Of a stretch of 64,000 nucleotides of DNA, positions 8,256 through 16,693 are shown piece after piece. The first letter of the stretch is position 1; every line of letters begins with the position of its first letter. Origin of the DNA: Prauserella salsuginis (GTDB taxonomy: Bacteria; Actinomycetota; Actinomycetes; Mycobacteriales; Pseudonocardiaceae); contig NZ_JANBBF010000001.1 of assembly GCF_024648885.1 (NCBI RefSeq), positions 62,001-126,000 on the forward strand. Direction: 5' to 3'. The notes under the pieces were generated by a model. It was not told the DNA's origin, did not search any database, and was given only the letters and a program-made list of their open reading frames with translations. Position numbers and translations under genes: made by a program.

Positions 8256-9317
8256 GTGATCGCGATTCCGTCGCAGCTGGCGTCGGTGGCTGCGAACGTC
8301 ACCGACAAGTTCGCCAAGGGCGGCGTGGCCGACCTCCGGCCCGTGCCGCGGGTGCTGATCGACCGCGGCCCGAACCGGTCGGTCTACCGGATGACGGGAC
8401 AGCAGCCACCCGCTTCGGGTGACCCGGTGCTGCTCGTCCCGCCACTGGCCGCGCCCGCGCTGTGCTTCGACCTGCGGCGCGGCTGCAGCCTTGCCGAGCA
8501 CCTCACCGACGCGGGCAGGCGCACCTACCTCGTCGACTACGGCAGTGTCGCGTTCGCCGATCGCAACCTTGGCATCGAGCACTGGATCGACGACGTGCTG
8601 CCGCGCACCATCCGCAAGGTCAGCGACGACGCGGGCGGGCGGCCCGTGCACGTCGTCGCCTGGTGTCTCGGCGGCATCTTCTCCGTGCTGACGGCCGCGG
8701 ACCGGCCCGAGTTGCCGATCGCGTCTCTGACCACGATCGCCTCGCCGTTCGACTACACCGCGATCCCGCTGGTGGCCCCGTTCCGACCGCTCGTGGAGTT
8801 CACCGGCGGGCACATCCTCACGCCGTTCTATCGCATGTTCGGCGGCGCGCCGTCGGCCGTGGTGACGCAGGTGTTCCGTGCGACCGGGATCGACAAGGAG
8901 ATCACGAAGCCGCTCGCCATTCTGCGCAACCTCGACGACCGCGACTACCTGGCGCAGATCGAGGCGGTGGATCACTTCATGGCCAACATGCTGGCCTACC
9001 CGGGTCGCACGTTCGGACAGATTTACCACCGGTTCTTCCGCGCGAACGACCTGTCCGCGGGCACGTTCGCGCTCGACGGCCGCACGATCTCACTGTCGAA
9101 GCTGGACGTTCCGACGCTCGTCATCGCCGGCGAGAACGACAGCATCGCGCCGCGCCGTGCGGTGGAACGACTGGTCGGTCTGCTCGAGAACACGCCGGAG
9201 ACGCGTTTCCGCGTCGCCCCCGGTGGGCACCTCGGTGTGCTCACCGGGCGACGTGCGCGCAGTACGACCTGGCGCCACGTCGACGAGTTCGTCGACGAAC
9301 ACGCGAGTCCTCGGTAG
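8256..9317 (+). CDS. PhaC-like alpha/beta hydrolase with Cys nucleophile
   Basis: A 353-residue alpha/beta-hydrolase of the polyhydroxyalkanoate-synthase-like group. The nucleophile elbow is VVAWCLGGIF, so the nucleophile is Cys137 rather than Ser, as in PHA synthases. The remaining triad is visible as Asp in IAGENDSIAP and His in APGGHLGVL. RTYLVDYGSVAFADRNLGIEHWIDDVLP resembles the lid region of PhaC. True PhaC proteins are longer (about 560-600 aa) and no phaA, phaB or phasin gene is in the window, so PHA synthesis is not assured. Acyl transfer to or from CoA on another substrate is equally possible. GTG 8256 has CTGGAGG upstream. Confidence 0.7.
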   Translation: MIAIPSQLASVAANVTDKFAKGGVADLRPVPRVLIDRGPNRSVYRMTGQQPPASGDPVLLVPPLAAPALCFDLRRGCSLAEHLTDAGRRTYLVDYGSVAFADRNLGIEHWIDDVLPRTIRKVSDDAGGRPVHVVAWCLGGIFSVLTAADRPELPIASLTTIASPFDYTAIPLVAPFRPLVEFTGGHILTPFYRMFGGAPSAVVTQVFRATGIDKEITKPLAILRNLDDRDYLAQIEAVDHFMANMLAYPGRTFGQIYHRFFRANDLSAGTFALDGRTISLSKLDVPTLVIAGENDSIAPRRAVERLVGLLENTPETRFRVAPGGHLGVLTGRRARSTTWRHVDEFVDEHASPR

Positions 9318-9439
9318 GACGATCCGTCACTCGGACATTCGGCGGCCGGGTATGGTGCAAATGGTCCGGGTACGGAAGGTCTGAGCCGAGGTTGCCGACG
9401 GGAAGGGGTGGCGCAGTGGCGAACGGCAGGAGGGCCGTG

Positions 9440-9898
9440 GTGGCTGACGACGAACTGCCGATTCCGCAGGAGCTGCTCGACGCACCCGGATACGTCGCAC
9501 GCAGGCTCTACCAGGCGTATCTCGCTGCCTGGGTGCGCATGGTCGACGCGAGTATCACGGGCCCGCAATTCGCCGTGCTCGTGGCCGTCAACGATTACCC
9601 GGGCGAGGATCAGCGATCGTTGGGACACGTCGCCGCACTGGACCGATCGACGATGGCCGACGTCGTGCGCCGTCTCGAGGTGCGCGGACTCATCACGCGG
9701 GAAACGGCCGAGAACGACGCGCGCCGCAAGCTCCTGTACCTGACCGAGGAGGGTCGCGAGCAGTTGGCAGGCGTGAACCGCCGTGCTCGTGATCTGGACA
9801 AGAAGCTCGTTCAAGGTAACGACGTCACCGTCACCGAGCAATGGCTGGCCGAGCTCAACGCCCTTGCCGAGCATTGGGAATCCCTGGTCGAGGACTGA
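9440..9898 (+). CDS. MarR-family regulator next to the nicotinate operon (NicR-like candidate)
   Basis: A 152-residue MarR protein with dimerisation helices, the winged helix-turn-helix (SLGHVAALDRSTMADVVRRL) and the wing TRETAENDARRKLLYLTEEG. In Pseudomonas putida the MarR protein NicR represses the nic operon in response to 6-hydroxynicotinate. This gene directly precedes nicC in the same direction, so it is the natural candidate repressor (inference from position). GTG 9440 is chosen because AGGAGG ends six bases before it; an upstream in-frame GTG at 9416 is possible. The putative target is the inverted repeat at 10081-10113. Confidence 0.8.
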   Translation: MADDELPIPQELLDAPGYVARRLYQAYLAAWVRMVDASITGPQFAVLVAVNDYPGEDQRSLGHVAALDRSTMADVVRRLEVRGLITRETAENDARRKLLYLTEEGREQLAGVNRRARDLDKKLVQGNDVTVTEQWLAELNALAEHWESLVED

Positions 9899-10063
9899 CC
9901 TTCGGCTCCGCCGCCGCTTCGCCGGTCGCGGCCGTCGAAGATCGACGTTGGCCGGATCTTCACGTCGTGGCCGGTCCACGATGCCGGATCGATTCCGCGG
10001 GCCGCTCGCGGATACGTCCGTGCTACCCGCCTGTTTCCCGCGTATTAAACCTTCGTCCCCCTA

Positions 10064-10113
10064 TTGACTTTCGGAGTTAGTCCGTGTTCGGATCAAATCA
10101 GTCCGAACGCGGA
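10064..10113 (+). promoter_or_regulatory. nic operon promoter region with inverted-repeat operator
   Basis: A -35-like TTGACT lies at 10064-10069. Downstream is an inverted repeat, TCCGTGTTCGGA (10081-10092) and TCCGAACGCGGA (10102-10113), with one mismatch and a 9-base spacer. A further TTCGGA half-site is at 10070-10075. It ends 41 bases before nicC. Because a T-run follows (10116-10120), a hairpin terminator for marR is the alternative reading. The rest of the 9899-10154 spacer shows only a 7-bp inverted repeat (9937-9943/9955-9961). Confidence 0.5.
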
Positions 10114-10154
10114 TGGTTTTTCCGGCCGCGTGGCCACGGCGATGTGGAGGCGTT

Positions 10155-11423
10155 GTGCACGCTAGTCAGTCCTATGAGGTCACGATCGTTGGCGGCGGGC
10201 TCGGCGGCCTGACCGCCGCACTCGCCCTGCGGCAAAAGGGTCTCCGGGTGACAGTGCTGGAGCAGGCTCCGCAGCTCGGCGAGGTGGGTGCAGGAATTCA
10301 GACCGCGCCCAACGCCAGCCGGGTGCTCACGAGTCTGGGACTGCGCAGGCAGCTGGAGGCGATCCACACGGAGCCGCTCGACCAGGTGCGCCGGCGCTGG
10401 CAGGACGGCAGCGTCATCGGTCTGACCTCGCTCGGCGAGCATTGCAAGCGGACCTACAACGCTCCGTATTGGCACTACCACCGGGCCGACCTGCACAAGG
10501 TTCTGCTCGAGGCTTGCCTCGACGAGCAACGTCCCGGTCCTGCTGTTGCGGTACACACCGGAAGTCGCGTGACCACAGTGGACACAGAACGGCGACATCG
10601 GCCCGTTGTGCTGACCGAATCCGGTCAGCGGTACGAAAGCGACGTCGTGGTCGGCGCGGACGGTATCCGCTCGGCGGTACGCGATCTGATCGGAATGCCC
10701 GACACTCTCGAATTCTCCGGTGAAATGGCCTACCGTGTGCTGATTCCGGGCGACAAGATCGCTGCTGACCCGGCGACACGGTGGCTGGTGGATCGGTTCC
10801 AGAGCACCATCTGGTACGGCCCCGGCAGGCATCTTGTGCATTACATGATCCGGGGCGGCGAGTATCTCAATGTGGTCGCCCTCGTGCCGTGCAGTGACGA
10901 GGTCGCCGAGAAATGGAGCGCGCCCGTCGGATCGGACGAACTCGTCAATGCGTTTCCGGGTTGGGATGACCGAGTGCCTGCGATGTTGTCCAAGACCGAA
11001 GGTGACGCGATGGCTTTCGCCCTCTACTACCGGCGGCCGGATCCCGTGTGGATCGACGGTCACGTCGCGCTACTCGGCGATGCGTGCCACGCGATGCTCC
11101 CGTATCAGGCTCAGGGTGCCTCGCAGGCGATGGAGGATGCGGCCGTGCTTGCCGAGGAGCTCGGATCGGTGCCGGTGGCCGGCGTCGAAGAGGCGCTCAC
11201 CCGATATGTGTCGCGGCGCGCGAAACACGCGGCCATGGTGCAGGATGCCTCACTCGAGAACAAGCGGTTCTATCACCTTCCCGATGGGCCGGATCAGCGG
11301 GAACGGGACGCGAAGCTGAAGAACTTCACCGGAGAGTCCCACGTTTCCTACCAATGGTTGTGGAGCGGAACCCCGTTGAACGATCCGGACGCCGAATCGT
11401 TCGCCTATCAGTTCCCCCGATGA
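10155..11423 (+). CDS. nicC: 6-hydroxynicotinate 3-monooxygenase (FAD, decarboxylating)
   Basis: A 422-residue group A flavoprotein monooxygenase of the salicylate-hydroxylase type. The Rossmann motif is TIVGGGLGGLTAALAL near the N-terminus, the central motif is VVVGADGIRSAVRDL, and the second FAD motif is VALLGDACHAMLPYQAQGA. In the nicotinate pathway NicC converts 6-hydroxynicotinate to 2,5-dihydroxypyridine with NADH and O2, losing CO2. The specific assignment comes from its place at the head of an operon that has every other nic function. Salicylate or 3-hydroxybenzoate hydroxylase would be the guess without that context. GTG 10155 has TGGAGG four bases upstream; a 42-base upstream in-frame ATG has no supporting site. 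It is longer than P. putida NicC (382 aa), mostly at the C-terminus. Confidence 0.82.
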   Translation: MHASQSYEVTIVGGGLGGLTAALALRQKGLRVTVLEQAPQLGEVGAGIQTAPNASRVLTSLGLRRQLEAIHTEPLDQVRRRWQDGSVIGLTSLGEHCKRTYNAPYWHYHRADLHKVLLEACLDEQRPGPAVAVHTGSRVTTVDTERRHRPVVLTESGQRYESDVVVGADGIRSAVRDLIGMPDTLEFSGEMAYRVLIPGDKIAADPATRWLVDRFQSTIWYGPGRHLVHYMIRGGEYLNVVALVPCSDEVAEKWSAPVGSDELVNAFPGWDDRVPAMLSKTEGDAMAFALYYRRPDPVWIDGHVALLGDACHAMLPYQAQGASQAMEDAAVLAEELGSVPVAGVEEALTRYVSRRAKHAAMVQDASLENKRFYHLPDGPDQRERDAKLKNFTGESHVSYQWLWSGTPLNDPDAESFAYQFPR

Positions 11424-11513
11424 GCTGCTTCCCCTGAGGAACGTACTGCCGGCGGTAAGCGGCGCCGATGCACACTTCCCGTCCCCACTCACGGAAGAAA
11501 AGGCAGGTCTGCA

Positions 11514-12899
11514 ATGAAAACGGCCGAGCAGATCGTTCAGGACCTACCCTGGAAGTGGTCCGTCCAAGGAAAGATCTTCATCATCGGCGGCCTCGGGTAC
11601 ATGTTCGATGCCTGGGACGTCATCCTCAACGGCTTCCTCACGCCCCTCGTCGGGGACCACTTCGGACTGACCACCGGCGAGCGGGGCTTGGTCGCCACGG
11701 CCAACCTCGTCGGTATGGCGGTTGGGGCGGTCATGTGGGGCACCATCGCCGACCGCATGGGTCGCAAGAAGGCGTTCAGCATCACGTTGGCGCTGTTCGC
11801 GCTGTTCTCGGTACTCGGGGCAGTTTCGCCGAACTACGAGATCTTCTTGCTGTTCCGGTTCCTCGCGGGCGTGGGTCTGGGTGGGTGTATCCCGGTCGAC
11901 TACGCGTTGGTCGCGGAGTTCTCGCCGCGAAAAGTGCGCGGCAAGGTGCTCGCCGCGATGGACCTCTGGTGGCCGATCGGCGGCACGCTGTGCGGCCTTT
12001 CGGCGACTTTTCTCTCGCCGCTGGACGGTAACTGGCGCTGGATGCTCATGATCATGGTCGTGCCGGCGCTGTTGTTGTTCTGGATTCGGCGTGGGATTCC
12101 TGAGTCGCCGCTGTATCTGGCGAATGTCGGCAGGGAAGCCGAGGCTCGCGTCGTGGTCGACCGGCTCGTCGCGCAGACCGGGGCGACGGCACAGGATTAC
12201 TCGGTCACCGCGGACGAGCCGAAGAAGGAGGGGCCTGGTGGCGTGCGCGCCGCGCTGGGTCAGTTGCGGATGATCTGGACCTTCAACCCGAAGATCACCT
12301 CGGTCGCATGGGTCCTGTTCATCACGGTCATGACCGTCTACTACGTCGCACTCACCTGGATGCCGTCGATCCTGAAGGAGGAGGGCTACGACACCTACGC
12401 CGCGTTCGCGAACACGACCCTGATGACCGGCATCGGCATTCTCGGTGTGACCACCTCGGTGTTCCTCGTCGAATGGATGGGCCGCAAGTGGGTGCTGGGT
12501 TTGTCGGCACCCCTGGCGTCCGTGGTGCTGGTGGCATTCTCGCTGACTCTCGGTATGGAGACCGTGGGCTTGATCTGGCTCGGTATCTTCGGATTCGTCG
12601 TTCAGCTCGCCATCCCGGTGCTGTACGCCTACGTCTCGGAGCTGTACCCCACTCACCTCCGTGCGAGTGGATTCGGCTGGGCGTCCTCGATGAGCCGGGT
12701 CTTCAGCGGATTCATTCCGCTCATCTTCGGCAGCCTGCTCTGGCCGGTTCTGGGGCTGACGAACACGTTCATCCTGCTCGGTGCGGTCGTCGTGGTCGCC
12801 GTGGTGTGGATGGCCGTGGCTGCGCCCGAGACGAAGGGCAAGGAATTGGACCGGGTCGAGGAGGAAGCGCCGGATCCCGACCCCACGCCGGCGGCCTGA
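11514..12899 (+). CDS. MFS permease, probable nicotinate uptake transporter
   Basis: A 461-residue major-facilitator protein of the sugar/aromatic-acid porter type with twelve predicted membrane segments. The loop 2-3 motif is GTIADRMGRKKAF, the loop 8-9 repeat is VEWMGRKWVLG, and YVSELYPTHLRASGFGW follows in the second half. A hydrophilic central loop of about 50 residues sits between TM6 and TM7. It lies between nicC and the nicotinate hydroxylase genes in one transcriptional direction, so import of nicotinate or 6-hydroxynicotinate is the natural role (inference; P. putida clusters contain MFS transporter NicT). ATG 11514 is preceded by a purine-rich stretch rather than a strong Shine-Dalgarno. 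Confidence 0.82.
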   Translation: MKTAEQIVQDLPWKWSVQGKIFIIGGLGYMFDAWDVILNGFLTPLVGDHFGLTTGERGLVATANLVGMAVGAVMWGTIADRMGRKKAFSITLALFALFSVLGAVSPNYEIFLLFRFLAGVGLGGCIPVDYALVAEFSPRKVRGKVLAAMDLWWPIGGTLCGLSATFLSPLDGNWRWMLMIMVVPALLLFWIRRGIPESPLYLANVGREAEARVVVDRLVAQTGATAQDYSVTADEPKKEGPGGVRAALGQLRMIWTFNPKITSVAWVLFITVMTVYYVALTWMPSILKEEGYDTYAAFANTTLMTGIGILGVTTSVFLVEWMGRKWVLGLSAPLASVVLVAFSLTLGMETVGLIWLGIFGFVVQLAIPVLYAYVSELYPTHLRASGFGWASSMSRVFSGFIPLIFGSLLWPVLGLTNTFILLGAVVVVAVVWMAVAAPETKGKELDRVEEEAPDPDPTPAA

Positions 12900-12933
12900 G
12901 CGAGATCCCGCACGCAGGGAGGAGCGGACACAA

Positions 12934-13788
12934 ATGAAGCCACCGCCGTTCACGTACCACCGGGCACGCGACGTCGCGGGTGCAACCGACCTGGTCGCCG
13001 AGCTCGGAGAGGATGCCAAGTTCCTCGCGGGCGGGCAGAGCCTGATCCCGATGATGAACTTCCGGCTCGCGAGACCGGAGCACCTCATCGACATCGGCCG
13101 ACTGGGCGAGCTGTCCTTCGTGGATGTGGGCCCGGAGTCCCTGCGGGTGGGATCGCTGAGTACCCACCGGGCGGTGGAAACGGCCGATCTCGGTGCGGGT
13201 TTCGAGGTCGTGCGGGACACGATGCGATGGATCGGTCACCTGCCGATCCGGACCAAGGGAACCGTCGGCGGGAGTCTCGCGCACGCCGATGCGACCGCGG
13301 AGTGGTGCCTGCTCGCGGTGCTGCTGGACGCGGACATCGTTGTCGCCGGCGCCGGTGGCCGACGACGCACGATCGCCGCGAGTGAGGCGTTCCTCGGTTT
13401 CTACACGACGGTGCTGGAGGAGGACGAATTGATCGTGGAAGTCGCGTTCGGCAGGCCGGCACCACACGCCGCCGTTACAGAGTTCGCCGAGCGCAAAGGC
13501 GACTTCGCGCTCGTTTCCGCCGCCGTCGACCTCGACGTCAGCTCCGGCACCGTGTCCGGCGGCCGGGTGGCGCTCGGCGGAGTAGGCCCCGCCGTGGTGC
13601 GGGTCCCGGAAGCGGAGCGGGTGCTGCATGCGGGCGGACGCGCGGGCACCGACCTGTTCGAGACGTGTGCCCAGGCGGCCGCGCAGGCCGTCGAACCGCC
13701 GGGGGACGACGATGCGGGCACCGGGTACCGCAAGGCGCTGGTGCGCAATCTCGTGGTCCGTGCGTGTGAGGAGGCGGTGGCCCGGTGA
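12934..13788 (+). CDS. Nicotinate hydroxylase, FAD-binding (medium) subunit
   Basis: A 284-residue FAD-binding subunit of the xanthine-oxidase/CO-dehydrogenase superfamily. The FAD loop AKFLAGGQSLIPMMNFR is near residues 30-46 and the second flavin segment is TKGTVGGSLAHADATAEW near residues 108-125. It carries electrons from the iron-sulphur subunit to FAD and then to an acceptor. GGAGG precedes ATG 12934, and it overlaps the Mo subunit by four bases (GTGA). The order FAD-Mo-FeS differs from P. putida NicAB, which has a two-subunit enzyme with cytochrome domains, so this is a different architecture for the same reaction (inferred from the operon). Confidence 0.87.
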   Translation: MKPPPFTYHRARDVAGATDLVAELGEDAKFLAGGQSLIPMMNFRLARPEHLIDIGRLGELSFVDVGPESLRVGSLSTHRAVETADLGAGFEVVRDTMRWIGHLPIRTKGTVGGSLAHADATAEWCLLAVLLDADIVVAGAGGRRRTIAASEAFLGFYTTVLEEDELIVEVAFGRPAPHAAVTEFAERKGDFALVSAAVDLDVSSGTVSGGRVALGGVGPAVVRVPEAERVLHAGGRAGTDLFETCAQAAAQAVEPPGDDDAGTGYRKALVRNLVVRACEEAVAR

Positions 13789-16193
13789 CATTCGGAACGG
13801 CGACAGGAGACGGAGAGCGGGGAGCGGGTTTCCGCGTCGACGGCACGTGGGTCGGTGCTCCGGTGACGCGCAAGGAGGATCCACGGTTGCTGACCGGTGG
13901 CGCGCGGTTCGTCGACGACATCCATCTTCCGCGGATGTTGCATGCGGCGTTCGTGCGCAGCACGGTCGCGAGTGGACACGTCACGTCGGTCGACCTGTCA
14001 CGGGTACTGGAGGTACCGGGCGTCGTGGCCGCGTTCACCGCCGAGGATCTCGACCTCGGGGACATCACGCCGCGACTCGATCGGCCGCCGGAGGAATACA
14101 CCGAGACGTCGATGCCGATCCTGGCGCGCGATCGGGTGCGTTTCGTCGGCGAACCCGTGGCGGTGGTTCTTGCGGAGGACCCGTACGCGGCCGAGGACGG
14201 GATCGAGGCTGCCGACGTCACCTACGACGTCACGCCGCCCGTGCTGTCGGAGGAGCAGGCCCTTGCCCCGGAAGCGAACGCGGTGCATGAGCAGGCGCCC
14301 GGCAACGTGCTGCTGGACGTGTCGATGTTCGCCTCCGACGGCATCGACGACGTCTTCGCCGAAGCGCCGTGTGTGGTGCAGGTGCACACCCGGACGGGCA
14401 GGCAGAACGCGTTGCCGTTGGAAACCAGGGGTGTCGTTGCCGGCTGGGATTCGCGGGCGGAGCAACTGCTGGTGCAGACCTGCACGCAGGTTCCGCACCA
14501 GGTGCGCACGGTGCTGGCTGGTTCGCTCGGCATGGCCGAGAGCACGGTGCGGGTGCTCGTGCCGGACATGGGCGGTGGCTTCGGCATCAAGTGTGTGGTG
14601 GGCCGTGAGGAGATCGCCGTCGCCGCCGCGTCGATCCGCGTGCGCAGGCCGGTGAAGTGGATCGAAGACCGCAAGGACGCGTTGTCGGCGTCCTTCCTCG
14701 CCCGCGAGCAGCGCTACGACGCACGGGCTGCGTTCGACGAGACCGGGCGCATCCTCGGCCTGGACGTCGACGTGCTGTGCGACATGGGTGCCTATTCCTG
14801 CTATCCGTTCACCGTCGGTATCGAACCGCTGATGGCGTCGTCCGAGATGCCGGGCGTGTACCGGGTGCCCGCCTATCGGGTGCGCGGGCGTGCCATCGCG
14901 ACGAACAAGGCGCCGACGGCCCCCTACCGCGGGGTGTCCCGTCCGCAACACGTGATGGTGATGGAGCGGCTCGTCGAGCGTGCCGCCAGGGAACTCGGAC
15001 TCGACCCACTCGAGGTGCGCCGCCGGAACCTGATCACGGTGTTTCCGTACACGGGTGTCAACAACGTGACCTACGATCCGGGCTCATACCTCGAGTCACT
15101 CAACCTGTGCGAGCGCGTGATCGCCGACGAGGGCTGGTACGAAACCCGGCGTGCCGCCGCGGATCAGGGAAGGGTCCTCGGGATCGGCTACTCGTGTTTC
15201 AACGAGCGCACCGGCTACGGCTCCGACGCGTTCGCCAAGCGCAAGATGCAGGCCGTCCCGGGCTTCGACATCTCCGAGATCCGGATGGACACGGCCGGCG
15301 CAGTCGTCGTCACCACGGGCACGATGAGTCACGGCCAGAGCCACGAGACGACCATGGCGCAGATCGTGGCCGACAAGCTGGGCCTGCCCCTGGACAAAGT
15401 GAAGATCCAGCAGGGTGACACGGACCGGGTGGCCTACGGTTGGGGCTCGTTCGCCAGCCGGTCGATCACCATCGGCGGGACGGCGGTGGCCCTCGCCGCG
15501 GGCAACCTGGGCGGAAAACTGCTCGATCTGGGTGCACACCTGCTCGAAACCCCGCGTGACAACGTCGAACTCGGTGACGAGGGAGTGCGGCAGCGGGACG
15601 ATCCCGCCCGTGGTCTGTCCTATCGGGACATCGCCGACGTGGCCTACCTGAAGTCTCACCTGCTACCGAAGGAGACCGAGCCGGGACTGCAGGCGAGCGC
15701 GAGCTTCGACGGCGTCGGTGACGGTACGTTCTCCAATGCCAGCCATGGTGTGGTCGTCGAGTTGCATCGTGACACCGGCCGCGTGGAGATCCTGCGTTAC
15801 GTGTGTGTCGAGGACTGCGGGGTGGCGATCAACCCGCAGGTGGTCGACGGTCAGGCCAGGGGCGGTATCGCCCAGGGTATCGCGGGCGCACTGTTCGAGA
15901 AGGTCACCTACGACGAGAACGGGGAGCCCTCGGCCGCGAGTTTCCTCGACTACAAGGTGCCGACGGCCTGTGAGATCCCGGACGTCGGGATGCACCACAT
16001 CGAGACGCCGTGCCTGTTCACCGACAACGGCGCGAAGGGTGCGGGCGAGGGCGGCACGATCGGCGCGCCCGCGGCCGTGCTCAACGCCGTCAACGACGCA
16101 CTGCGCCCGACGGGCGTGGAGCTCAACGACACGCCGATCACCCCGCAACAGGTATTCGACGCGCTGACCGGCGCACTGGAGGTCGCCCCGTGA
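13785..16193 (+). CDS. Nicotinate hydroxylase, molybdenum-binding (large) subunit
   Basis: An 802-residue large subunit of a molybdenum hydroxylase. The N-terminal part has VGAPVTRKEDPRLLTGGARF, the Mo-cofactor region has VLVPDMGGGFGIK, and the C-terminus has the catalytic base Glu755 in KGAGEGGTIGAPAA. Where CO dehydrogenase has the Cys-containing AYRCSFR loop, this protein has APYRGVSRPQ, so it lacks the Cu-binding Cys and is a hydroxylase rather than a CODH. It should hydroxylate nicotinate at C6 with water as oxygen source. Start GTG 13785 and stop both overlap their neighbours by four bases, typical of a coupled three-subunit enzyme. Confidence 0.88.
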   Translation: MTFGTATGDGERGAGFRVDGTWVGAPVTRKEDPRLLTGGARFVDDIHLPRMLHAAFVRSTVASGHVTSVDLSRVLEVPGVVAAFTAEDLDLGDITPRLDRPPEEYTETSMPILARDRVRFVGEPVAVVLAEDPYAAEDGIEAADVTYDVTPPVLSEEQALAPEANAVHEQAPGNVLLDVSMFASDGIDDVFAEAPCVVQVHTRTGRQNALPLETRGVVAGWDSRAEQLLVQTCTQVPHQVRTVLAGSLGMAESTVRVLVPDMGGGFGIKCVVGREEIAVAAASIRVRRPVKWIEDRKDALSASFLAREQRYDARAAFDETGRILGLDVDVLCDMGAYSCYPFTVGIEPLMASSEMPGVYRVPAYRVRGRAIATNKAPTAPYRGVSRPQHVMVMERLVERAARELGLDPLEVRRRNLITVFPYTGVNNVTYDPGSYLESLNLCERVIADEGWYETRRAAADQGRVLGIGYSCFNERTGYGSDAFAKRKMQAVPGFDISEIRMDTAGAVVVTTGTMSHGQSHETTMAQIVADKLGLPLDKVKIQQGDTDRVAYGWGSFASRSITIGGTAVALAAGNLGGKLLDLGAHLLETPRDNVELGDEGVRQRDDPARGLSYRDIADVAYLKSHLLPKETEPGLQASASFDGVGDGTFSNASHGVVVELHRDTGRVEILRYVCVEDCGVAINPQVVDGQARGGIAQGIAGALFEKVTYDENGEPSAASFLDYKVPTACEIPDVGMHHIETPCLFTDNGAKGAGEGGTIGAPAAVLNAVNDALRPTGVELNDTPITPQQVFDALTGALEVAP

Positions 16194-16693
16194 CCGAACC
16201 CGACAAGGTCCTGCTGACCCTGAAGGTCAACGACGCCGTTCACGAGGTGGCGGTCGAGGCGCGCCGCACGCTGGCGGACACGTTGCGGCACGACCTCGAA
16301 TTGACCGGGACTCACGTGGCGTGCGAACACGGCGTGTGCGGTGCGTGCACCGTGCTGGTCGACGGGGACCCGGCTCGTTCCTGTCTCATGTTCGCCGCAC
16401 AGGCGGAGGGCAGCGAGATTCGCACCGTGGAGTCCCTTGCCGGTGACGACGGATCGCTGTCCGACCTGCAGACCGCGTTCTCGGCGAATCACGGACTTCA
16501 ATGCGGCTTCTGCACACCGGGATTCCTCATGCTCGCGGAAGGATTCCTCGCCGAGCGGCCGGATGCCGACCGCGAGGAGATTCGGGAGGTCGTGTCGTCC
16601 AACCTCTGCCGCTGCACCGGTTATCAGACCATTGTGGACTCGATCCAGGACTGCGCCGAGCGCAGGCGCAACGCGAAGGAGGCCAGCGCATGA
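16190..16693 (+). CDS. Nicotinate hydroxylase, [2Fe-2S] (small) subunit
   Basis: A 167-residue subunit with two [2Fe-2S] domains. The plant-ferredoxin-type cluster uses Cys45, Cys50, Cys53 and Cys65 (ACEHGVCGACTV...SC). The C-terminal four-helix domain uses Cys105, Cys108, Cys140 and Cys142 (QCGFCTPG and NLCRCTGY). It relays electrons between the Mo site and FAD. The GTG start overlaps the stop of the large subunit and its own stop overlaps the next gene's ATG, so expression is coupled throughout. Confidence 0.9.
   Translation: MTEPDKVLLTLKVNDAVHEVAVEARRTLADTLRHDLELTGTHVACEHGVCGACTVLVDGDPARSCLMFAAQAEGSEIRTVESLAGDDGSLSDLQTAFSANHGLQCGFCTPGFLMLAEGFLAERPDADREEIREVVSSNLCRCTGYQTIVDSIQDCAERRRNAKEASA

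Noticed and set aside
12934-16693. CO dehydrogenase (CoxMLS) reading of the three-subunit enzyme
   Set aside because: The large subunit has APYRGVSRPQ where CODH has the Cu-binding Cys loop, and the flanking genes are those of nicotinate degradation.
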